From contig NZ_JAERRH010000005.1 of the NCBI RefSeq assembly GCF_016741855.1, positions 472,904 through 536,903 on the forward strand: 64,000 nt of DNA. Reading direction: 5' to 3'. Under the pieces are notes generated by a model. It was not told the origin of the DNA and made no database searches. It saw only the letters and a program-made list of their open reading frames with translations. Position 1 is the stretch's first letter; the number at the start of each line of letters is the position of its first letter. The translations under genes were made by a program, and so were the position numbers. This DNA comes from Streptomyces musisoli. GTDB taxonomy: Bacteria; Actinomycetota; Actinomycetes; Streptomycetales; Streptomycetaceae. Shown here one piece after another: positions 48,618 through 57,137 of this stretch.

Positions 48618-50573
48618 TCAACCGCGCCGGCCGGGCTCTCCGGGCGGGGGCGGGGGAGGCGGGGGTCCGTCGTCCGACGTCCGGGGCTCGCGTTCACCCG
48701 GGCGCGGCGACGGCCGCCTCCGGGGTGGTGGGGGAGGACCGAGGGAACCGGCGATGGTCGGCGCGCCGTACACGTCCTGTCCCGCCGCGGGCGGCCAGAT
48801 GTCCCGCGGTTCCTCCGGCGTCCGCAGATACGGATTGGTGTCGGGGTTGGGCGGCCGGTACGGGCTGCCGGGCACGTACGGCCCGGCCCCCGCCCCGCGC
48901 CCGACGAGCCCGGCGGCACCCCCACCGCCCTGCCCGGCGATGCCCCCGCCGCCCTGCCCGGCGGCACCGCCACCGCCTGGCCCGGCGATGCCCCCGCCGC
49001 CCCGCCCGGCGGAGTGGCCGTACTCGTCGTACCCGAAACCCCCGGCTTCCGCCCGTGACACCCATGCCTCACTCGCGGCGTCACCTCGTCCCACTCCCCG
49101 GACCCCGGCCGGCCCGGCGCCTCCCGGCCCGGCGGCCACCGCAGCCGCGGCCACCGCAGCCGCGGCCACCGCAGCCGCGGCCACCACGGCCGCGCGCGCC
49201 GCCCGTGTTCCCGCCGCCCCGCTCGTCCACGCCAGCAGTGCTCCCACCGCTCCGGCGCCCGCACCCCAGGCGGCGCCCAGGAGCAGCGCCATGCCGAGCC
49301 GGCCGTGCAGCTCGATCCCCGCGCCGAAGGCGTCGAAACCGAGGACGGACAGGCCGGCGTCCACGGACACGTCCGTCAGCCAGGCGAGCAGAGGCAGGGC
49401 GAGCGCGGTCGCGACACCCAGCCGCAGCGCGCACCGGCCGGTGAAGCCGAGGACGGTGTCGGCGTACCGGAGGACCGGGGTACGGGCCGCCGTCAGCACC
49501 CCGGCCAGCAGGATCATCAGCACCGCGGCCACCGCCAGCAGCCACACCCGCCCGTCCAGACCGGCCAGCCGGCCCACCGTCACCGGCTGGTCGGACCGCC
49601 CGGCGAGGAGCTGGTCCAGCGGGTGCGGGAGCACGGTGCCGAGGAGGCCGGTCGCCCTGCCGTCCCAGGGGACGAACAGACCGAGGGGCACGCCGAGCCA
49701 GACCCCGTTCGGCGCGCCGAGGAGCGCCGCGCCGGCGATCCGCCGCGGGTGGTCGTCGCCGATCGCCGCGTACGCCCCCGCCGCGAGCCCCGCCGCCACG
49801 GCGACCAGCAGGACGGTGACGAGCGCCGAGACCGCGGGGCGGACCACCCGGTGCACGACCGCCCAGCCCGGCGGCAGGGGAGCGCGGCGGGCGGCGAGCA
49901 GCGCGATCAGCAGGACGCCGGCGCACCAGCCGAGGCCGCCGAGGAGCGTGGCCGAGGTGTCCACGGTGAACCCGACGGCAGCCTTGGCGTCGATCAGGTC
50001 TCCGATCCGGTCCGGCAGCAGCCCGCTCACGTCGCCGAGACCGGGGAGACTCAGTCCGCCCCCCGTGTCACCGCCGCCCGGCAGCTTGTCCAGGCCCAGT
50101 GAGCCGCCGTCGATGGTGACGACGTCGTGGCCGGCCCACGCGAGACCGCCGAGCACCGCCGTGAAGAGCACGGCCACCGAGCCCGCGCGCGCCAGGAGTT
50201 CGGCCGGAGCTATCACAACTCCGGCCGCGCGCAGGGACCGTAGGAAGAACCACGACAGGAGCAGGGCCCCGACCAGGCTCACACCGAGTGGCGTGATCTC
50301 GACGGCTGTGTGAGCCTCGGCTCCTTTCAGGCCGAAAGCGGACACATCACCCGCCGGGGAGACCGAACCACCCGCCCCGAGCGCCACAACGGCCGCCGTC
50401 ATCGGGCCGAGTGACCCCGCGGAGTCCGCCTGGAGCAGATGCAGACCGAGCGCGGCCGTGGCCGCCATACCGGTCAACGCCCAGCTCACGGCGGCGATCG
50501 CGGACAACAGGATGTGTCCCCAGGGCAGCGGCGCACGGTGCCGCGCGGTCCCGACGTCCGTGCCAGCACTCAT
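48618..50573 (-). CDS. Streptophobe family polytopic membrane protein
   Basis: A 651-residue protein: about 10-12 membrane helices over residues 20-460, then an Ala-rich stretch (VAAAAVAA repeats encoded by a 15-bp repeat at about 49137-49185), a Gly-rich repeat region (GGGGIAG and GGGGAAG units) and a Pro-rich tail. It fits the streptomycete streptophobe family; function unknown. ATG at 50573 with GGGGGG 6 nt upstream. Divergent from the FHA-ABC transporter gene by about 230 bp. Confidence 0.82.
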   Translation of the reverse strand: MSAGTDVGTARHRAPLPWGHILLSAIAAVSWALTGMAATAALGLHLLQADSAGSLGPMTAAVVALGAGGSVSPAGDVSAFGLKGAEAHTAVEITPLGVSLVGALLLSWFFLRSLRAAGVVIAPAELLARAGSVAVLFTAVLGGLAWAGHDVVTIDGGSLGLDKLPGGGDTGGGLSLPGLGDVSGLLPDRIGDLIDAKAAVGFTVDTSATLLGGLGWCAGVLLIALLAARRAPLPPGWAVVHRVVRPAVSALVTVLLVAVAAGLAAGAYAAIGDDHPRRIAGAALLGAPNGVWLGVPLGLFVPWDGRATGLLGTVLPHPLDQLLAGRSDQPVTVGRLAGLDGRVWLLAVAAVLMILLAGVLTAARTPVLRYADTVLGFTGRCALRLGVATALALPLLAWLTDVSVDAGLSVLGFDAFGAGIELHGRLGMALLLGAAWGAGAGAVGALLAWTSGAAGTRAARAAVVAAAAVAAAAVAAAAVAAGPGGAGPAGVRGVGRGDAASEAWVSRAEAGGFGYDEYGHSAGRGGGGIAGPGGGGAAGQGGGGIAGQGGGGAAGLVGRGAGAGPYVPGSPYRPPNPDTNPYLRTPEEPRDIWPPAAGQDVYGAPTIAGSLGPPPPPRRRPSPRPGEREPRTSDDGPPPPPPPPGEPGRRG

Positions 50574-50802
50574 GGCAGACCCCCCGATCCACGCCGCGGC
50601 GCCGATGGCCGCGCTTGTCCCCCTCGCGGTGATTACCACTTTCCGGCCCGGTTTCAACCCCGTCAACAGGGCGAGTTGGAGCGCGTGCCGGCGTCCTTGG
50701 CAAGGCCCGGGTTTCGGTCAGGGGGCGGAGCCTGAAATAGTTCCCCACGATGTTCGACATCCCTAGACTCCCTGTGATGGGGGCAACTCGGGGGACAACT
50801 CA

Positions 50803-53379
50803 GTGGGGCATGGAGTGCCGGAACTCGTACTCGAAACAAACGGACGTACCTGGACACTTGATCCGTCCAGGGCATATATCCTCGGACGCGATCCGCAGGG
50901 GGACATCGTCTTCGACGACGCCAGGGTGTCCTGGCGGCACGCCACGGTCAGCTTCAACGGCCGCAGTTGGGCGATCGAGGACCATGGCAGCACCAACGGC
51001 ACGTTCGTGCAGGGCCAGCGGATCCAGCACATGGAGATCGTCCCCGGCTCGGCGCTGCACCTCGGCAACGCGACCGACGGACCGCGGCTGAGCCTGTCGG
51101 CGGCTGCGGCCCCGGTCGGCGGCCCGGACCAGCAGCAGTCGGCGCCGTACGCGGCCCAGGGCGCCGGTGCGCCCGGCTGGGCCCAGCAGGCGGCTCCGCA
51201 GCAGGCCGTGCCGCACCAGGCGCCGGCGCATCAGCAGGCCGTCCAGGCGGGCTGGCAGCAGCCGCCCGCGTTCCCGCAGCAGCAGGCCGGTCCCGCCGAC
51301 CAGTACGTGCAGAAGACGCCCGGTGGCGGCGCGGGGGCCCCGCCGGTCTACGGCGACCGCAGCCCGACCACGTTCCACCAGTTCGCGCTCGGCCGCGTGA
51401 TGCGCATCGGCCGTGCCCTGGAGAACGACCTGGTCGTCTCGGACCTCCAGGTCTCCCGGAACCACGCAGAGTTCCACGCCACGCCCGACGGCCGGTTCGA
51501 GATCCGCGACCTCGGCTCGCACAACGGCACGTACGTCAACGGCCAGCCGATCGCGAAGGGCGGCTCGGCGCTGCTCGGCCCGAGCGACATCGTCGGCGTC
51601 GGCCACTCCACGTTCCGGATCGTCGGCGACCGCCTCGAGGAGTTCGTCGACACCGGTGAGGTCTCCTTCTCGGCCCGCCATCTGACCGTCACGGTCGACG
51701 GCGGCAAGCAGATCCTCAAGGACGTCTCCTTCGGCGTCCCCGAGAAGTCGCTGATCGCCGTGATCGGCCCGTCCGGCTCCGGCAAGTCGACCCTGCTCAA
51801 GGCGCTCACCGGCTATCGGCCCGCCAACCAGGGCGAGGTGCTCTACGACAACCGGAACCTGTACAAGCAGTTCGCCGAGCTGCGGCAGCGCATCGGTCTG
51901 GTCCCGCAGGACGACATCCTGCACAAGGAGCTGAGCGTAAAGAAGGCCCTGAAGTACGCGGCCAAGCTGCGCTTCCCGGCCGACACCACGGCCCAGGAGC
52001 GCGACGCCCGCATCGACGAGGTGCTGCGCGAGCTGAAGCTCGACATCCACAAGGACAAGAAGGTCACGTCCCTGTCCGGCGGTCAGCGCAAGCGTGTCTC
52101 GGTGGCCCTGGAGCTGCTCACCAAGCCGTCGCTGATCTTCCTGGACGAGCCGACCTCCGGTCTCGACCCGGGCATGGACCGTGACGTCATGCAGTTGCTG
52201 CGCGGCCTCGCCGACGACGGCCGTACGGTCCTCGTCGTGACCCACTCGGTGGCCGAGCTGGCGCTGTGCGACAAGCTGCTGGTGATGGCGCCGGGCGGTG
52301 CGGTCGCCTACTTCGGCCCGCCGGAGGAGGCGCTGAACTTCTTCGGCTACGACAGCTGGGCCGACGTCTTCTCCGCCTTCGAGAACTACCGCGACTACGA
52401 CTGGGCGGGCCGCTGGAAGGGCTCGCAGCACTACCAGATGTACGCCGCGGAGATCGACGCGATCGCCCCGCAGTCCGTACCCATGCCTCCGCCGCAGGCG
52501 ATGAAGCCGCCCAAGCCGCAGGGCTGGGGCTCGCAGCTGATGACCCTCATCCGGCGCTACGTGTCGGTGATCGCCTCCGACAAGGGCTTCCTGGCACTTA
52601 CGGTGATCCTGCCCGCCGTGCTCGGCGCGGTCAGCCTGCTGATCGACTCGGACAAGGGCCTGCTGGTCAACCCGGTCAACCCGCGCACCCATGTGCCGAT
52701 CCCGAACGGCACGGCGACCACCGTGCTGCTGATCCTCGCGGTCGGCGCCTGTTTCGCGGGCGCCGCGAACTCCGTGCGTGAGCTGATCAAGGAACGGGTC
52801 ATCTACGAGCGGGAGCGGGCGACCGGCCTGTCCCGGTCGGCGTACCTGATGTCCAAGGTGGTCGTGCTGGGCGCGGTCACCGTGCTGCAGGGCCTGATGG
52901 TCGGCCTGATCGGCTTCTCCAGCCGGGAGATCCCGAAGGAGGGGCTCGTCCTCGGCGGCTCCACGCTGTTCGAGCTGTGCCTGCCGATCATGGCGCTCGG
53001 CTTCACCTCGATGATGTTCGGCCTGGTGATCTCCTCGCTGGTGAAGACCGCCGAGAAGACCATGCCGCTGCTCGTGATGTTCGCGATCATCCAGGTCGTC
53101 TTCACCGGCTGCCTCTTCACCCTGCACGGCACCGTCGGCGTCAACGAGTTCTCGTACCTCATGCCGTCGCGCTGGGCGGTCGCCGCGGCCGGTGCCACGC
53201 TGGACTTCAACAACATCGCCCCGAACACCGACGACCCGGGCAGCACCGACCCGCTGTGGGACCACGCTGCCTCGGCCTGGGGCATCGACATGGTCGCGCT
53301 GATCGTGCTCGGTGTGGTCTGCGGCTTCCTCGTGTCCCGCTTCCTGCGCCGGCACGAGCCGGAGGTCATGCGGAAGTAA
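50803..53379 (+). CDS. FHA-domain ABC-2 transporter (Rv1747-like)
   Basis: An 858-residue protein. Two N-terminal FHA domains (about residues 5-90, with LGRD and WRHATV, and about 190-275, with IGRALENDL and SRNHAEFH), separated by a Gln/Ala/Pro linker. Then an ABCG-type ATPase (Walker A GPSGSGKST, signature LSGGQRKRVSVALELL, Walker B LIFLDEPTSGLD) and six C-terminal membrane helices. FHA domains bind phosphothreonine, implying control by Ser/Thr kinases, as with mycobacterial Rv1747. GTG at 50803 with GGGGGA 7-8 nt upstream. Confidence 0.95.
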   Translation: MGHGVPELVLETNGRTWTLDPSRAYILGRDPQGDIVFDDARVSWRHATVSFNGRSWAIEDHGSTNGTFVQGQRIQHMEIVPGSALHLGNATDGPRLSLSAAAAPVGGPDQQQSAPYAAQGAGAPGWAQQAAPQQAVPHQAPAHQQAVQAGWQQPPAFPQQQAGPADQYVQKTPGGGAGAPPVYGDRSPTTFHQFALGRVMRIGRALENDLVVSDLQVSRNHAEFHATPDGRFEIRDLGSHNGTYVNGQPIAKGGSALLGPSDIVGVGHSTFRIVGDRLEEFVDTGEVSFSARHLTVTVDGGKQILKDVSFGVPEKSLIAVIGPSGSGKSTLLKALTGYRPANQGEVLYDNRNLYKQFAELRQRIGLVPQDDILHKELSVKKALKYAAKLRFPADTTAQERDARIDEVLRELKLDIHKDKKVTSLSGGQRKRVSVALELLTKPSLIFLDEPTSGLDPGMDRDVMQLLRGLADDGRTVLVVTHSVAELALCDKLLVMAPGGAVAYFGPPEEALNFFGYDSWADVFSAFENYRDYDWAGRWKGSQHYQMYAAEIDAIAPQSVPMPPPQAMKPPKPQGWGSQLMTLIRRYVSVIASDKGFLALTVILPAVLGAVSLLIDSDKGLLVNPVNPRTHVPIPNGTATTVLLILAVGACFAGAANSVRELIKERVIYERERATGLSRSAYLMSKVVVLGAVTVLQGLMVGLIGFSSREIPKEGLVLGGSTLFELCLPIMALGFTSMMFGLVISSLVKTAEKTMPLLVMFAIIQVVFTGCLFTLHGTVGVNEFSYLMPSRWAVAAAGATLDFNNIAPNTDDPGSTDPLWDHAASAWGIDMVALIVLGVVCGFLVSRFLRRHEPEVMRK

Positions 53380-53404
53380 CCGCGTCACCGCGTCCGGACG
53401 ACGT

Positions 53405-53439
53405 GAAGGGCGGCATCCCCCCGAGGGGTGCCGCCCTTC
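53405..53439. terminator. Terminator between FHA-ABC and SLT genes
   Basis: GAAGGGCGGCATCCCC (53405-53420) pairs with GGGGTGCCGCCCTTC (53425-53439), with one bulged base, across CCGA. It is in the gap between convergent genes. Confidence 0.8.
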
Positions 53440-53467
53440 CGCGCCACGTCAGAGGTCCGCGCCGACC

Positions 53468-54214
53468 TCAGTACGCGCTGTTCACGTTGTCGATCGAACC
53501 GTACTTGTCGGCCGCGTAGTTGGCGGCGGCGGTGATGTTGGCGACCGGGTCGTAGATGTTCCAGGACGTGCCGGGGACGTGGTACGCGCTGAAGGTCGGC
53601 GGGATGACCTGGAGCAGGCCCTTCGACGGGATGCCGTTGATCGCGTTGATGTCCCAGTTGTTGATCGCCATGGGGTTGCCGGACGACTCCCGCATGATGT
53701 TCTTGTGCAGGCCGTGGTAGCTGCCCGGGATGCCCTTGGCCTTCATGATGTCCAGCGCCTGCCGGATCCAGCCGTCGAGGTTGTTGGCGTACGTCTTCGC
53801 GGCGACCGGCTGGATCTGAAGACGCTGCGTGGAGCGGGCGGCGGCCTGCTGGACGGCGTGCTGCTGCGCGGCCTTCTTCACGGCGGCGGCCGCGGCGGCC
53901 TTCTTCGCGGCGGCGTCGGCGGCCTTCTTGGCGACTGCGGCGTCGGCGGCCTTCTTCTGCGCCGCGATGGTGTCGAGCTTGACGTTCTCGGCGGCGAGCC
54001 GGCCGGTGACCGTGCCCTTGACGTTCTTCAGGACCGTGCCCGTGACGACCTGCGGAGCCGTGGCCGGGGCACCGGTGGTGACGGTGTCGGCGTTGCTGGG
54101 GGCGGCCGAGAAGGCGAGCGCCGCGGTGCCGAGGGCGGCGACACCGGCGACGGCGATCTTGCGCTGCTTGGTCAGCGTACGACTATGAGCACGGCTGAGG
54201 ATGTTCTTGGGCAT
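53468..54214 (-). CDS. Secreted SLT-domain cell-wall hydrolase
   Basis: A 248-residue exported protein. Signal peptide at about residues 1-42 (KQRKIAVAGVAALGTAALAFS, APSNA). A long Ala/Lys-rich helical linker (KKAADAAVAKKAADAAAKKA) follows. The C-terminal domain (about 155-248) has IMRESSGNPMAINNWDINA and GIPSKGLLQVIPPTFSAYH, the lytic transglycosylase pattern with the catalytic Glu in MRESSGNP. ATG at 54214; its GAGG site can be sequestered by a leader helix (listed separately). Confidence 0.92.
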   Translation of the reverse strand: MPKNILSRAHSRTLTKQRKIAVAGVAALGTAALAFSAAPSNADTVTTGAPATAPQVVTGTVLKNVKGTVTGRLAAENVKLDTIAAQKKAADAAVAKKAADAAAKKAAAAAAVKKAAQQHAVQQAAARSTQRLQIQPVAAKTYANNLDGWIRQALDIMKAKGIPGSYHGLHKNIMRESSGNPMAINNWDINAINGIPSKGLLQVIPPTFSAYHVPGTSWNIYDPVANITAAANYAADKYGSIDNVNSAY

Positions 54215-54222
54215 GGCTGATG

Positions 54223-54330
54223 GACCTCTTCGAGTAGCGCGGAGGTCGCTCCTGCGTCCGCCGGGGGAATCGGCTCCTCCCACACGAACGCCGCGGCTCG
54301 AAACCCGCGGCGCTGAGCGACGGAAGCCAT
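54223..54330 (-). promoter_or_regulatory. Structured 5' leader with mutually exclusive helices
   Basis: On the minus strand GTCGCT/AGCGAC (54321-54316 with 54250-54245) closes a domain that contains a perfect 8-bp stem CGCCGCGG/CCGCGGCG (54312-54305 with 54296-54289) and a G-rich/C-rich stem (54281-54275 with 54268-54263). GACCTC/GAGGTC (54247-54242 with 54228-54223) would hide the GAGG ribosome site. The 54245-54247 bases belong to both the closing and the sequestering helix, so only one can form. Confidence 0.55.
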
Positions 54331-54369
54331 TCTTAGCGGGCGCAAAATGCCCAGGCAAAGGTGTGACGT

Positions 54370-54384
54370 ACTATCCTCGATAGT
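54370..54384 (-). promoter_or_regulatory. Short inverted repeat upstream of the SLT leader
   Basis: ACTATC-CTC-GATAGT (54370-54384) is a perfect 6-bp dyad in the 299-bp region upstream of the SLT gene. It is near where the SLT promoter is expected. The rest of this region (to 54513) has only T/A-richer promoter-like sequence and no gene. Confidence 0.4.
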
Positions 54385-54513
54385 GGATCAGGGAAGGGCA
54401 AAATAGGACAGACGGGACCATCATTCCCGTTCATGTGGGAGGGTTTATCTCCTATGCCCTTTCGTACGTGATGTGGGCCCTATGCGCGGGGTCACATAGA
54501 ACCTGACACCCTC

Positions 54514-54651
54514 TCACCGCCCGTTGCCATCGCAATGCTCTGCGTGAGCACCCTCCTCCGGGAGGATGAGAGAGACCTCGCCGAACTCGTGCCACAGGTA
54601 CAGCTCGCGCAGAGCCTCCTCGTACGCACGGTCGACCGCCGGCGGCGACAC
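54514..54651 (-). CDS. 45-residue hypothetical protein
   Basis: GTG start at 54651, TGA at 54516-54514. The product reads VSPPAVDRAYEEALRELYLW then HEFGEVSLILPEEGAHAEHC and DGNGR. It has amphipathic helical and strand-like parts and a non-random composition, with G/C third positions for most codons. The in-frame stop just upstream (about 54688) bounds it. No ribosome site is evident. An antisense frame on the plus strand looks like a shadow. Confidence 0.5.
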   Translation of the reverse strand: MSPPAVDRAYEEALRELYLWHEFGEVSLILPEEGAHAEHCDGNGR

Positions 54652-54758
54652 CGCCGTCCCGGACCGGGGACTACGCCGCCAGACCTACGGCGAGCGGACC
54701 GGTCCCCGCCGTCACGGGCCCGATCCGCGCCGTCACACCCCGCCGGTACCGTGAGGAC

Positions 54759-55904
54759 ATGAGTCAAGGCCCCCGGTCCGGCCTCGCCGCGGTGAGTTCC
54801 GCGCTGCTGGCCATGAGCAGGCACCTGGAGGTGCGTGACGTCCTCAAGACGATCGTTGCCTCCGCCCGCGAGCTGCTCGACGCGCAGTACGCCGCCCTCG
54901 GCGTCCCCGACGACCACGGCGGCTTCGCGCAGTTCGTCGTGGACGGCGTCAGCGACGACCAGTGGCGTGCCATCGGCCCGCTCCCGCGCCAGCACGGCAT
55001 CCTCGCCGCGATGCTGCACGAGGCGAAGGCCGAGCGCCTCGCCGACGTGCGCAGGGACCCCCGCTTCGAGGGCTGGCCGGACGCCCACCCCGACCTGGTC
55101 GACTTCCTGGGGCTGCCGATCAAGGACGGCGAGGAGGTCCTCGGCGCACTTTTCCTCGCGAACAAACGCTGTCCCAAGCCGGAGGGCAGCTGCGGCTTCA
55201 CGCAGGAGGACGAGGGACTGCTCGCCATCCTCGCCCAGCACGCCGCCATCGCCCTCACCAACGCCCGCCTCTACGAGCGCAGCCGCGAACTGACCATCGC
55301 CGAGGAACGCTCCCGCCTCGCCCAGGAACTGCACGACGCCGTCAGCCAGAAGCTGTTCTCCCTGCGCCTGACCGCCCAGGCGGCGGCCGCGCTCGTCGAC
55401 CGCGACCCGGCCCGCGCCAAGGGCGAACTGCACCAGGTGGCCTCCCTCGCCGCCGAGGCCGCCGACGAGCTGCGCGCCGCCGTGGTGGAGCTGCGGCCCG
55501 CCGCGCTGGACGAGGACGGTCTGATCGCCACCCTGCGCACCCAGACACAGGTGCTCGACCGCGCCCACACCGCCCGCGTGACCTTCACCAGCAACGGCTT
55601 CCGCGCCCTGCCCGCCTCCCAGGAGGAGGCCCTGCTCAGGGTCGCCCAGGAGGCCCTGCACAACGCACTGCGGCACTCCGGGGCCGCCCACGTCGACGTG
55701 AGCGTGGAGCGGCGCGGCGGCGGCGCCGTCCTGCGGGTCACCGACGACGGCGACGGCTTCGACCCCACGGCGGTCCGCCGCGCCGGACGCCACCTCGGAC
55801 TGGTCTCGATGCGGGACCGGGCCGGCGGCGTCGGAGGCGCGCTGACCGTGGAATCGGCGCCCGGCAAGGGCACCACGATCGAGATGGAGGTCCCCGGTGG
55901 CTGA
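54759..55904 (+). CDS. GAF-domain sensor histidine kinase (NarL/DegS-like)
   Basis: A 381-residue cytoplasmic sensor. GAF domain at about residues 24-165 (LDAQYAALGVPDDHGGFAQF, FLGLPIKDGEEVLGALFL). HisKA_3 dimerisation domain with the phosphorylated His in AQELHDAVSQKLFSLRL. HATPase domain with ALHNALRHSGAAHVDV, TDDGDGF and GLVSMRDRAGGVGG. No membrane helix, so it senses an internal signal. TACCGT lies 6 nt before the ATG. It overlaps the response regulator by 8 bp. Confidence 0.95.
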   Translation: MSQGPRSGLAAVSSALLAMSRHLEVRDVLKTIVASARELLDAQYAALGVPDDHGGFAQFVVDGVSDDQWRAIGPLPRQHGILAAMLHEAKAERLADVRRDPRFEGWPDAHPDLVDFLGLPIKDGEEVLGALFLANKRCPKPEGSCGFTQEDEGLLAILAQHAAIALTNARLYERSRELTIAEERSRLAQELHDAVSQKLFSLRLTAQAAAALVDRDPARAKGELHQVASLAAEAADELRAAVVELRPAALDEDGLIATLRTQTQVLDRAHTARVTFTSNGFRALPASQEEALLRVAQEALHNALRHSGAAHVDVSVERRGGGAVLRVTDDGDGFDPTAVRRAGRHLGLVSMRDRAGGVGGALTVESAPGKGTTIEMEVPGG

Positions 55905-56538
55905 ACCGATCAAGGTCCTGCTGGTCGACGACCACCAGGTCGTCCGCCGGGGCCTGCGCACCTTCCTGGAGGTGCAGGACGACATAGAGGTCGTCGGCGA
56001 GGCCGCCGACGGCGCCGAAGGAGTCGAACGCGCCGAGGAACTGCGGCCCGACATCGTCCTCATGGACGTCAAGATGCCGGGCATGGACGGCATCGACGCG
56101 CTGCGCCGGCTGCGCCAGCTCGGCAACCCGGCGCGCGTGCTCATCGTCACGAGCTTCACCGAGCAGCGCACGGTCGTCCCGGCCCTGCGCGCGGGCGCCG
56201 CGGGCTACGTCTACAAGGACGTGGACCCCGACGCCCTCGCCGGCGCCATCCGGTCCGTGCACGCCGGGCACATCCTGCTCCAGCCGGAGGTCGCCGACGC
56301 CCTGCTCTCCCAGGAGGAGGCCAACGGAACCCACGGCCGGGGGAGCGCGCTCACCGAGCGGGAGCGCGAGGTGCTCGGCCTGATCGCGGACGGCCGCTCC
56401 AACCGCGAGATAGCCCGCGCCCTCGTCCTGTCCGAGAAGACCGTCAAGACGCACGTCTCCAACATCCTGATGAAACTCGACCTCGCCGACCGCACCCAGG
56501 CCGCGCTGTGGGCCGTACGCCACGGCGTGACCGGTTGA
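55897..56538 (+). CDS. NarL/FixJ-type response regulator
   Basis: A 213-residue regulator partnered with the preceding kinase. The receiver domain has LLVDDHQVVRRGLRTFL and the phospho-Asp in DIVLMDVKMPGMDG, and KDVD as the switch Lys region. The LuxR-type HTH is in LTEREREVLGLIADGRSNRE and SEKTVKTHVSNILMKL. GTG at 55897. Confidence 0.95.
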   Translation: MAEPIKVLLVDDHQVVRRGLRTFLEVQDDIEVVGEAADGAEGVERAEELRPDIVLMDVKMPGMDGIDALRRLRQLGNPARVLIVTSFTEQRTVVPALRAGAAGYVYKDVDPDALAGAIRSVHAGHILLQPEVADALLSQEEANGTHGRGSALTEREREVLGLIADGRSNREIARALVLSEKTVKTHVSNILMKLDLADRTQAALWAVRHGVTG

Positions 56539-56707
56539 GACGCCCTGCCCAACGCCTCACGCACGACAACACGGAGGGTCACGGCCCAGGCCGAGATTCA
56601 TACCGTCGTGGGAATGTCACCCGGATGGCGCACCCTCCGGTGATCTCCGCCGTTCTCCAGTGCGTGTCGCGGCGATCGCCGCGGTGAACGTCCAGGAGGG
56701 GCAGACA

Positions 56708-56953
56708 GTGAAGAACCTGAAGAAGGCAGCGGCCGTGACGATGGTGGCCGGTGGCCTGGTGGCCGCCGGTGCGGGCATGGCCTCCGCCCACGGGGGAGCC
56801 CACGCCGACGGCGTGGCCCACGGCTCGCCGGGCGTCGGCTCCGGCAACGTCGTCCAGGTCCCGGTGCACGTCCCGGTGAACGCCGTCGGCAACAGCGTGA
56901 GCGTCATCGGCGTCCTGAACCCGGCCTTCGGCAACCTGGGCCTCAACCACTGA
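56708..56953 (+). CDS. chpE: Short chaplin ChpE (cysteine-free)
   Basis: An 81-residue secreted amyloid-forming surface protein that helps aerial hyphae emerge. Signal peptide at about 1-28 (KNLKKAAAVTMVAGGLVAAG, ending ASA), then a single chaplin domain GSPGVGSGNVVQVPVHVPVN and VSVIGVLNPAFGN. It has no Cys, as in S. coelicolor ChpE, whereas other short chaplins have two. GTG at 56708 with GGAGGGG 7 nt upstream. Confidence 0.94.
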   Translation: MKNLKKAAAVTMVAGGLVAAGAGMASAHGGAHADGVAHGSPGVGSGNVVQVPVHVPVNAVGNSVSVIGVLNPAFGNLGLNH

Positions 56954-56973
56954 GGTCCGGCCGACGACGACAC

Positions 56974-57005
56974 CAGGCCCTCCGGACACCCGGCCGGGGG
57001 GCCTG
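56974..57005 (+). terminator. Hairpin after chpE
   Basis: CAGGCCC (56974-56980) pairs with GGGCCTG (56999-57005) with further CCGG pairing inside, 20 bp after the stop. Confidence 0.6.
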
Positions 57006-57137
57006 TCAGGTTGTCGTCCGACTGGCCCGAACGGGCGCTGGACCCCGGGGTGTCCGTACCCCCGCGGGGGCTCCCGCGTTGATCAGCACACGACCCACGG
57101 TCGGGTCGGACACGCACACGCAGGAGGAATCCGTCCC

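Noticed and set aside
47413..50313. 966-residue plus-strand frame opposite serB and streptophobe
   Set aside because: Antisense noise including the 33-bp minisatellite; no domain.
50800..53388. 862-residue open frame on the minus strand opposite the FHA-ABC gene
   Set aside because: It mirrors the real gene, lacks any domain and has the His/Arg/Gly/Gln composition of antisense GC-rich noise; the plus-strand protein has all ABC and FHA motifs.
54223..54360. ydaO (c-di-AMP) riboswitch before the SLT gene
   Set aside because: Orientation and gene class fit, but the conserved GGTGAATC and GACAGCTAACC-type blocks were not found; kept only as an unclassified structured leader.
54535..54762. 75-residue plus-strand frame before the kinase
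   Set aside because: Second half is Arg/Pro noise and it is antisense to the more protein-like 45-residue frame.
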